64,000 nucleotides of DNA from positions 363,532,973 through 363,596,972 of the forward strand of contig JARDYH010000002.1 of the NCBI GenBank assembly GCA_029215795.1, given 5' to 3'. The stretch comes from Anniella stebbinsi (taxonomy: Eukaryota; Chordata; Lepidosauria; Squamata; Anniellidae). Within the stretch, counting starts at the first letter, position 1. Each line of letters begins with the position of its first letter. Of this stretch, positions 56,483 to 64,000 are shown piece after piece. The notes beneath the pieces were generated by a model. That model saw only the letters and a list, made by a program, of their open reading frames with translations. It had not been told where the DNA came from and did no database searches. Made by a program: the position numbers and the translations under genes.

Positions 56483-56802
56483 TAGGCTGACCAGATAAAA
56501 TCCAGGTCAGGGCTCATGTAACTTTAACAGTTGTAGAGAAAAGAGAATTTCAGCCAGTGTCATTTGTATGCAATTAGTTCCTGATGAAATTCCCTCTTCA
56601 TCACAACAGTTAAAGTTGCAGGGGCCCTGCCTTCTTTTGTATATGGTCACTGTAGTATAGTGCCTGCACCTTTAACAGCTGTGATGAAGAGGGAATTTCA
56701 CCAGGAACTAATTGCATACAAATGACTCTGGCTGAAATTCCCTTTTCTCTACAACTGTTAAAGTTACATGAGCCCTGACCTGGATTTCATCTGGTCACCC
56801 TA
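56483..56802 (-). mobile_element. Foldback hAT-like MITE, family A copy 13
   Basis: 320 bp. CCTTTAG on both sides (56476-56482 and 56803-56809) gives 7 matching bases of the duplication. Outer ends are AGATAAAATCCAGGTC type; the central motif is inverted. Confidence 0.88.
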
Positions 56803-56809
56803 CCTTTAG

Positions 56810-57090
56810 ACGCCAGGTGAAGATCTTTTTATTTTTAGTGTTTTAACAGTTCTTCAGTTTGATTTTTAACCTTGCTGTTTAAATTTGTATTTTAAATCTT
56901 TATTAATTTCTGCACGGCTGATCGGCTTTTATCCTGGTTGTACTTTTATACTGTATTTTAAATTATGTTTTTATACTGTTGTTGTTTTATATTTTGAATG
57001 GTTTATATGGTTTTAATTTTTGTAAACCGCCCAGGGAACTTCGGCTATTGGGCGGTATAGAAATGCAGTATATAAATAAATAAATGTCCC
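56810..57090 (+). mobile_element. L2-like 3' end
   Basis: TTTTTGTAAACCGCCCAGGG, TTCGGCTATTGGGCGGTATA and a TAAA tail. It lies right after family A copy 13. Confidence 0.65.
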
Positions 57091-57129
57091 CCCCCCACGT
57101 TCCGCCTAAATGGGAGGCAAAATAAAATA

Positions 57130-57590
57130 TATATTCTAGGCAAACCATAAAGTGCTGGTTCTTATGTTTAAAGCTTTACATGGTCTGGGTCCAAGGTACC
57201 TTAGGGAGAGCTTCCTCGCCTATGTTCCACCCACCGCTTAAAGTTCCCTGAAGGTCATTTGATATGGCTGCTTCTTATGAGATTGGCCATCACACGCCAG
57301 AGGACTTTTCCTTTTACTGCTTAGCTGTGGAATGACCTGCCGGTTGAAATGTGCCTGCTGACTTCTTTGAATGCCTTTAAGCAGGTGTTAAAGCACTCTA
57401 TGATTCCAGGAGGCCTTCCCTTTTTTGAATTTTATTACTGACTGTTAGATATTGTTTTAAATCGTATTGTTTTGTCTGGTTTAAATAGTTTTTAACTTTG
57501 TATGCTGCTTAGAGTATTTGTATAGAGGCGGGATATAAATTGAGTTAATAATACTAATACTAATACTAATACTAATACTAATAATACTAT
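57130..57590 (+). mobile_element. L2-like 3' end with hexanucleotide tail
   Basis: TTAAAGCTTTACATGGTCTG (YKALHGL motif), TGGAATGACCTGCCGGTTGA (WNDLPV) and GAGGCGGGATATAAATTGAG, ending in (ACTAAT)n at 57550-57590. Confidence 0.72.
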
Positions 57591-57643
57591 TGGGAAGCTC
57601 GTGCATTCAGCGCTAATCATTTGCCCTCACCTTTAGGTATATC

Positions 57644-57963
57644 TAGGCTGACCATATGAAAAGGACGACAGGGCTCCTGTAACTTTAACAGTTGTAGAGA
57701 AAGGGGAATTTCAGCCAGCGTCATTTGTATGCAATTCGTACCTGGTGAAATTCCCTCTTCATCACAACAGTTAAAGTTGCAGGGGCCCTGCCTTCTTTTG
57801 TATATGGTCACTCTAGTATAGTGCCTGCAACTTTAACTGTTGTGATGAAGAGAGGATTTCACCAGGTACTAATTGCATACAAATGACGCTGGCTGAAATT
57901 CCCTTTTCTCTGCAACTGTTAAAGTTACATGAGCCCTGTCCTCCTTTTCATATGGTCAGCCTA
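57644..57963 (-). mobile_element. Foldback hAT-like MITE, family A copy 14
   Basis: 320 bp, perfect 8-bp duplication GGTATATC (57636-57643 and 57964-57971). The tips are TAGGCTGACC and GGTCAGCCTA. Confidence 0.92.
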
Positions 57964-59289
57964 GGTATATCCTCCTCTTCTCAGCCAAAGTCACTTCGGG
58001 CACTCTGGCTGCAAACTGTGCAAGCTTTTGAGTTCTCCAGAACTCTTCATGGTGCAAGATGGTAAAGAAAGCCAAATGGTGGTGGGGGAGGAGAAAAATG
58101 GCTGGTGTTCAAGCAACTGAATGTGCATGTGGTCATTAACATGAGCAATCACATATGTGTCGACTCAGAAGTAAGTCCCATTAAGCTTACTCGGGTGTAC
58201 TCTCAGGTAAGTGGGTACAGGATTGCAGCCTCGATGTTCATCATCACTCAATTTATGGTGGAAGAAAAGGTAGGGGGACCCTTGATGAAATCTAGAAGAC
58301 CCATTCCTTAACCCCCACTAAATTTAGCCAAATCATGCTCCCCCCCCCCCCCCGGTAACCTTCTAAAAAAACAGTGACTAAGCTATGCAGACGGAGAAGG
58401 AACAAGACACGATATTAAGGATTTTAATGGGAGCCTTACTGCAGACAATAACAAGGCCAAGTTACCAGACAAAATGGCGGCCATGTGGCCAGCATGCTCC
58501 ACCTCTTCCATCTCATCTAATCAAACTAACCTTGCTGGAGTCAGTCATCTTTCCCCCACCCTGACTGCCTTTGGAAAGGGGCAGATAAACATGGAATGAT
58601 GGGGTTTCAAGACACAGAGATGTTTTACTTGTTTTTATGGAGTGGGGAACGAGATTCAAGGCTGGTGCTTTCGATGGCAGCCATTCCGTCACCTCAAATC
58701 TGGTCCAGTTTGACTTGTTTCCCTTGGGTTCCAAGCGCCGCCCCCTAGAGGAAATAATGAAGGCTCTGCAGACCAGATGGGAAAACTGCATGGGCCAAGA
58801 TTAGAGTCACAGATCAGATTAGGCCTCGGGCAGGAACTTTCCTATCCCTGCGCTATGACAACTATCTCTATGTGTATGTGTTTCTGTAAGTGCCATGTTT
58901 GCAAGGGTTAGCAAGCTGCATGCCAAGAAAATATCTCTGTGTCAGAAAGTGCTGCACGTCCTTTCTAATTGTTCCAAGTTATTTGTGGGTCACGATCAAA
59001 GCAGCCACATGTATTTTGTTTCCCTCTAAACACTTTGCAAGACGAATGCAATGCCTCCACATCTGAAGGCCGGCAGCAAGGCGCTTCATTTCAGCCTGAG
59101 AGCAATTGTACGGCAAACCAAGTGGAACCTTTGTGTATGAGTTCCTTGCGAGAACCACCCACTCGGAATAGCTCATTTCGCCAACAGATGCTAGCGAGGT
59201 GTGAATCATCCATCCAATTCTTTGGAAGCATGGGTAGAGATAATTAATCTGTTGAACTGGGGTGAGAAATTCCAACACAAGAAATTCCA

Positions 59290-59489
59290 GCAGAAGAACA
59301 AAGAATCAGACCAAGGGCCTATTTCGTCCAGCATCCGGTTTTCATAATGCCCAACAAGGTGGCTCTGCAAAGCCCGTGAGTAGGGCATGAGTGACTAGCA
59401 CCATTCTGTTCATGTTCCCGAGCAACTGGAGTTCAGAAGTACACTGCCTTTCATACCACAGGTAATATATAGCCTTCAGGAGTAGTAGC
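59290..59489 (+). repeat. Copy of the same interspersed repeat, cut by family A copy 15
   Basis: AATCAGACCAAGGGCCTATT, CGTCCAGCATCCGGTTTTC, and GGAGTAGTAGCCATTAAT, where the MITE has inserted. Confidence 0.6.
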
Positions 59490-59497
59490 CATTAATA

Positions 59498-59817
59498 AGG
59501 CTGACCATATGGAAAAGAGGACAGGTCTCCTGTATCTTTAATAGTTGCATGGAAAAGGGAATTTCAGCAGGGGTCATTTGTACGCATGCAGCACCTGGTA
59601 AAATCCTGTCTTCATCCCAACAGTTAAAGCTGCAGGAGCCCCGCCCTCTTTTGTATCTTGTCACTCTAGTATAGCTCCTGCAGCTTTAACTGTTGGGATG
59701 AAGAGGGAATGTCACCAGGTGCTGCATACATATAAATGACATTGGCTGAAATTCCCTTCTCTATACAACTGTTAAAGATACAGGAGCCCTGTCCTCCTTT
59801 CCATATGGTCACCCTAA
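59498..59817 (-). mobile_element. Foldback hAT-like MITE, family A copy 15
   Basis: 320 bp, perfect 8-bp duplication CATTAATA (59490-59497 and 59818-59825). The first T of the left tip is missing and an A is added at the right tip. GCATGCAGCACCTGGT arm subtype. It is inserted at the end of an interspersed repeat (59290-59490). Confidence 0.9.
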
Positions 59818-60041
59818 CATTAATAGCCTTATCTTCTGCTTTCTCCCTTACTGCTCTACCCCTGCCAAAATCACAAAAACCTTGTGGCACCTTAAAGATT
59901 ACCAAATTTATTATGGCATGGTTTTTTGTGGACTAAGTGGTCTATAGTCCACGGAAGCTCACACTATAATAATTTGGTTTGCCTTTAAAGTGCCACAAGA
60001 CTTGTCGTTATGTTTTCCTTATGCTCTGATCTTCGTATTTG

Positions 60042-60043
<2 letters not shown>

Positions 60044-60096
<53 letters not shown>
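60044..60096. repeat. (GA)n microsatellite
   Basis: About 26 pure GA units. Confidence 0.98.
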
Positions 60097-60099
<3 letters not shown>

Positions 60100-60329
60100 A
60101 TAATGAAAAAGGCCAAGCAAGCTGTTAGAAAGGAGGAACCATGCCAGAATTTCAAAGGCGATCAAAGCAACTCATCTTGTGCAATGACACCCCTCCCCCA
60201 TTTTAAATTGTTTTCAACAGCAGGGGTTTAGAAATTGGAATCACACAAACATCTGCACAGGGGTGAACAACTGTCTTGTGGCCGTCCGTTGCTTTGGCCT
60301 ATAATTCCCATCAGCTCTAGCCAGCAGAG

Positions 60330-60612
60330 CTTGGAGGACAGGGCTCCTTTCTTTAACAGTTGCATAGAAATGGGACTTTCAGCAAGTGTCATTGTTAGGC
60401 ATGCAGTACTTGGTGGAATTCCCTCTTCATCACAACAGTTAAAGCTGCAAGAGCCCTGCCCTCTTTTGTATCTGGTCAAGAGGGCGGGGCTCCTGCAGCA
60501 TTAACTGTTGTGATGAAGGAGGAATTTCACCAGGTGCTGCAATGCATACCAATGACACCTGCTGAATTTCCCTTGACACCTGCCCTGTCCTCCTTTCCAT
60601 AGGGTCGCCCTA
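60330..60612 (-). mobile_element. Degraded family A MITE (copy 16)
   Basis: Lacks the left tip and has deletions in the centre and right arm, but keeps GGAGGACAGGGCTCC, the TTCATCACAACAGTTAAAGC arm and the right end GGGTCGCCCTA. Confidence 0.75.
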
Positions 60613-60866
60613 AGCAGAACCAAGGGTTAGGGCTGTTGAGAGTCGTAGGCCAAAACAGCAGGTGGGCTGCAAGCTGTCCGCTTCTAACCTAGTCTGAACA
60701 GGGGCAATGTGTTTTAAAGTTGCAAACCAAGAATTCGTACTCAGGATGTCTTATCACTTAAGCAGCATAACCAATCTGTGATTATAACCCGAGCATGCAT
60801 TCTTGCAGAAGAACTTAAGAATAGTCTTGCTTGTTTCATCTTGCATGCAGCAGATGAGGTGGTACG

Positions 60867-61155
60867 GGTGCAATCCTATGGATGTTTAGACAGAAAAAAA
60901 GTCCTACAATTCCCAGGTGGATGGTTGTAGGATATATTTTTTTCTGGCCAGATCTACCCCAAGCAGGATATAGCGGTATGAAAGTGGTATATTGTATATG
61001 TCTTATGGACCCCAACAGTTATCAGTGCACTTTAATACTGCTATAAAGCAGTAGTGTGACACCTGCCTTTTATATACCACTTTCATACCACTTTCATAGT
61101 GCTATATCCTGCTTGGTGTGGATCTGGCCATGTCTCAACATGCATAGGATTGATT
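60867..61155. mobile_element. Palindromic GCAATCCTATG element split by another MITE
   Basis: Outer arms GTGCAATCCTATGGATG (left) and CATGCATAGGATTG (right) belong to a palindromic repeat also present at 5056-5205 and 51368-51486. An inner MITE (60945-61130) separates them. Confidence 0.65.
60945..61130. mobile_element. Palindromic MITE with TGGCCAGATC ends
   Basis: 186 bp from TGGCCAGATCTACCCC to GTGTGGATCTGGCCA; the arms continue with AAGCAGGATATAGC / GCTATATCCTGCTT. Diverged relatives at about 62711-62845 and about 1370-1495 share GGACCCCAACAG or the CAACAGTTATC core. Confidence 0.72.
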
Positions 61156-61804
61156 TGTGTTTTGGTCTAAATCTGTGTCCTGATTTGATCTGTAGCATTT
61201 CAGACCACAGGTTGGGACTCACAGGATGGAACTGTCCTCTATAGAAAACATTCCCTTCTCACGGACAGCTAGCATGTCAGACTCAACTGGATCACTTCTT
61301 CCTGATGTGCTAGTTTTCTGTGTGCAGGGTTTTTTTTTTTTTGGTCAAATTGCACAGTGGCTTAATTCTCATTGGCCCATGCCATTTTACATTCCTGGTC
61401 GGGACTCACAGGACTGAACAATAACAAAACAACTTCACTTCACCCAGGAAACACGTTGTTGGGTAGAAAGGGTGGCGATTATGGCGACTACTGAAACATC
61501 ATCCCAAAGGAGGGGGAAATGCATCACCCACAAAAAGAGGACATGGAGATCTCAATGCTGTAGGGTGGGATCCAAATATTTTAATAAATACATCAGCACA
61601 AAAGCTGCATCTTCTAATTGAGCCTACACCTGGAGTCTTAAGTGGTTCAACCAAGATGCATGGTGACCACCTCATAGTAGCCCTAGTTGGGTGATTCCCA
61701 CCACTGGTTCCTGCCATCATAGTCCCTGCATTCCAATGAAGGGGTGCAGGGCAAGAAGGGGACATGACGGCACCCCCCTCCTTGCTCTCCACTTCCATGG
61801 GATT

Positions 61805-62193
61805 GTCCTTTGAGGAGAGACTGAAAGAACTGGGCATGTTTAGCCTGGGAAAGAGAAGACTGAGGGGAGACATGATAGCACTCTTCAAATACTTGAAAGG
61901 TTGTCACACAGAGGAGGGCCAGGATCTCTTCTTGATCATCCCAGAGTGCAGGACATGGAATAATGGGATCAAGTTACAGGAAGCCAGATTCCGGCTGGAC
62001 ATCAGGAAAAACTTCCTGACTCAGAGCAGTATGACAATGGAACCAATTCCCTAGGGAGGTGGTGGGCTCTCCCACACTAGAGACAGCTGGACAACCATCT
62101 GTCAGGGATGCTTTAAGGTAGATTCCTGCATTGAGCAGGGGGTTGGACCTGATGGCCTTATAGGTCCCTTCCAACGCTACAATTCTATGATTT
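61805..62193 (+). mobile_element. CR1-like LINE 3' end
   Basis: [20 protein letters not shown] and [20 protein letters not shown], then GGGAGGTGGTGGGCTCTCCC and CAATTCTATGATTT. Shorter than 46113-46648 and with internal deletions. Confidence 0.85.
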
Positions 62194-63362
62194 AAAGTAT
62201 TTTTATCCTGCCCCTCAGTCAAAAGGGCTCCCAGAGCATCCCACATAAATTCAGGAAATGAAGTCCCGTCTCCATGCTTGCATTCTAAAAAAACATGAAA
62301 CACAAGGAAAATCCATAGGAAGGGTAGAGGAAGAAAATCAAGTTTTTCAGCTGGGGCAGTAGAACGGTCCCTCTTCCCTGGCTCGTCTCCCCCGGTGAAT
62401 GGGGCTCTTCAGTCTCTTACATTCTAGAGGCAGGAGCGAGGGCCAAAGTCCACATCAAGAAACACATCACACATGAGCAACACCGCGCCAGCCTGCCCTG
62501 AACGGGTCCTGGTTGCGTGGCGAGAGGGAGGGGACTGATGCGTAATGATCTCTGTGTTCCCATTTGCTGGGTGGGAATGGGAAAAAGGGAGGAGGGGGTT
62601 CACGGAGGAAGTTAATAAGTAGCGGAAGAGATAGCAGCAGCGGTCTGAAGGGGCACAGGCTGCTGACTGTTGTCTTTCCCTTGCTAAATGGGAGCTTTCT
62701 GCTTTGTCCTAGGCCAGATCTACACCAAGAGGATATGACACTTTGAAAACGGTTCAAAAACTTGTTTCTACAGTGTGTCCTGGACCCCAACAGCTGTCAC
62801 TACTGTTCTAAACTGTTTTAAAGCAGCTGTGTAGATCCTGCCCTCATTTAATTCCCTGCCCAGAAACTCTGAAAAGGGGGCATTGCGCCGTATGAAACAT
62901 GGAGGGTTGTGTTCGACTGTAGCTCTGTTCACTAAAGAAGCCATCATCCCCAGCCAGCAGGCCCATTGGGTGCAGTCACTGTGGATGATGGGAGTTGTGG
63001 TCCAATGTATCCGGAGGCCATCAGCTTGGGGACAGCAGCAGTAGAGTAAGTTAGTTAACATTTGCTATGAAACAATCTACTTGCATTTCAAATTGCCATA
63101 AGCAATCATTCTTCCGGCCAACAGTGTGCAACTATACGTTGATGTGAGAGCTCAGTGTCTGCGGACGATATACCAGAGATTGGATGATGCTTGACTCTTA
63201 GCCCAGAAGGCCAAGGAGAGCCTCCAAATGATGACACGGCGCGTATTTGAAATGGAGTTAAACAAATAAAATGTGCAGAGTGACTATAAATGACAAAAGC
63301 CAGCTTTTAAAGGAGGGGATGGTTATAGTTCAGGGCAAAGGATCCCTGTTCCTAAAAGATGA

Positions 63363-63388
63363 CTCTCTCTCTCTCTCTCTCTCTCTCT
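63363..63388. repeat. (CT)13 microsatellite
   Basis: Pure CT repeat right beside a family B element. Confidence 0.97.
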
Positions 63389-63391
63389 GGT

Positions 63392-63734
63392 CCCCTCTAC
63401 AAGATTTTGCTTTGATGCCTGGTTGCCCGATTATGCACATTTACGGATAAGCGCATTTACTCCTAATACCTATTCACGAGAGGCGGTAAAGCGCAGTACG
63501 GGCTGTATGAAACGCTCTTTAAAGTTGTTTACATGCGGAGAATCGCATGTTTACATGGCCATAAGGCGCTTTAACTTCCACGGTAAATTTTAAGTCGCTA
63601 TTTAACGTGCATTCAATAATGCGCATAAGCGGAGATAAAAAGTGCCTGTACTCCTCATTTGCGCTCCGCTTTTGTAGAGGTAAATTTGGTAATGTGCCTT
63701 GAAAGAGCTTTAAATCGCTCTCTTAGAGGCACCC
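63392..63734 (-). mobile_element. CpG-rich element of family B, copy 3
   Basis: Reverse orientation: CCCCTCTACAAG at the left and CTTAGAGGCACCC at the right. Interior GCATAAGCGGAGATAAAAAG and TTTACATGGCCATAAGGCGC correspond to copies 1 and 2. It directly follows a CT microsatellite, which hides any duplication. Confidence 0.75.
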
Positions 63735-64000
63735 TCTGAGAGAAGACTCTGGGGGAAGAGATGCAACATGTTAATCCCTGCAGGGCTGAGGAACATAGAC
63801 CCTTCGTTTTGTGGTAGCCATGTGTTCTCTTTTACAAAGGACACTCCTCTCTTTGAAGGCTTGCCAGAGGACTCTCCTGTAGTTTTAGGCATCCTGCATT
63901 TGAAGTGCTGCAAGTTCAAGTCTAGTTTAAAGACAAAGAACCCACAGAAGCAAGAGATAAAGGCCTTGAGGTTGCCCGGCATCTGGACAAAGGACTGAGC

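Larger units (their letters stand above)
29139..64000 (-). other. MASP1: MASP1 intron 2 (end of the intron; continues beyond base 64000)
   Basis: Inferred to be intronic because the first-half CUB1 exon was not recognised here; no exon of another gene was seen either. Listed repeats fill about half. Stretches with nothing I can name: 29139-29395, 30030-30440, 31850-33310, 33648-34179, 34521-36336, 37765-38764, 41590-42425, 42525-43560, 43900-45270, 46650-47515, 47690-48210, 49960-50890, 51490-52690, 53300-53870, 54665-55210, 56100-56320, 57980-58150, 58235-59285, 59830-60040, 60100-60330, 61160-61805, 62200-62710, 62850-63360 and 63735-64000. Bases 30660-31850 are a CpG-rich dispersed sequence containing a chance open frame. 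Confidence 0.6.

Noticed and set aside
1..64000. CRISPR arrays, bacterial operons, rRNA genes, or intact viral genes
   Set aside because: None seen. Exon-intron structure and retroelements show this is vertebrate nuclear DNA.

Overview
This window looks like one stretch of a vertebrate chromosome, most likely from a squamate reptile (lizard or snake). The species call is inferred from repeat content: CR1 LINEs with the ATTCTATGA tail, several L2-like LINE lineages with microsatellite tails, tRNA-derived SINEs, and very many short inverted-repeat DNA transposons. There are no bacterial features.

The only host gene I can support is MASP1 (mannan-binding lectin-associated serine protease 1, lectin pathway of complement), on the minus strand. 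Six coding exons are visible, and all keep open frames, GT-AG borders and matching intron phases. In transcript order they encode the second half of CUB1 (28961-29138), the calcium-binding EGF module (27279-27410), the two halves of CUB2 (22874-23070 and 19041-19188) and the two halves of CCP1/sushi 1 (16399-16517 and 15366-15444). Together they give 853 coding bases, or 284 codons plus one base. The gene runs off both ends. The signal peptide and first half of CUB1 should lie beyond base 64000. CCP2 and the protease exons (MASP-1 and MASP-3 forms) should lie before base 1; I could not find them in the 15.4 kb left of the last exon.

Everything else is intronic and dominated by mobile elements. 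Bases 1-15365 (intron 8) hold hAT-like MITEs, a GC-rich 1-kb foldback element built from GATCCGG-like motifs, SINEs and a Penelope-type hammerhead-like motif. Bases 15445-28960 (introns 3-7) hold more MITEs, L2 fragments, several tRNA-SINEs and a solo LTR. Bases 29139-64000 (intron 2) hold L2 and CR1 LINEs, three copies of a CpG-rich element, a repeated ~0.6-kb segment, and nested MITEs.

The most striking material is a family of near-palindromic elements, mostly 320 bp, with TAGGGTGACC / TAGGCTGACC ends. Sixteen copies or remnants are present; nine have perfect 8-bp target-site duplications (the hAT signature). Each carries a third, internal copy of the terminal motif at its centre. Elements with the same tips but unrelated interiors, a copy with mismatched ends, and two- and three-level nested insertions give a readable relative history of transposition in this locus.
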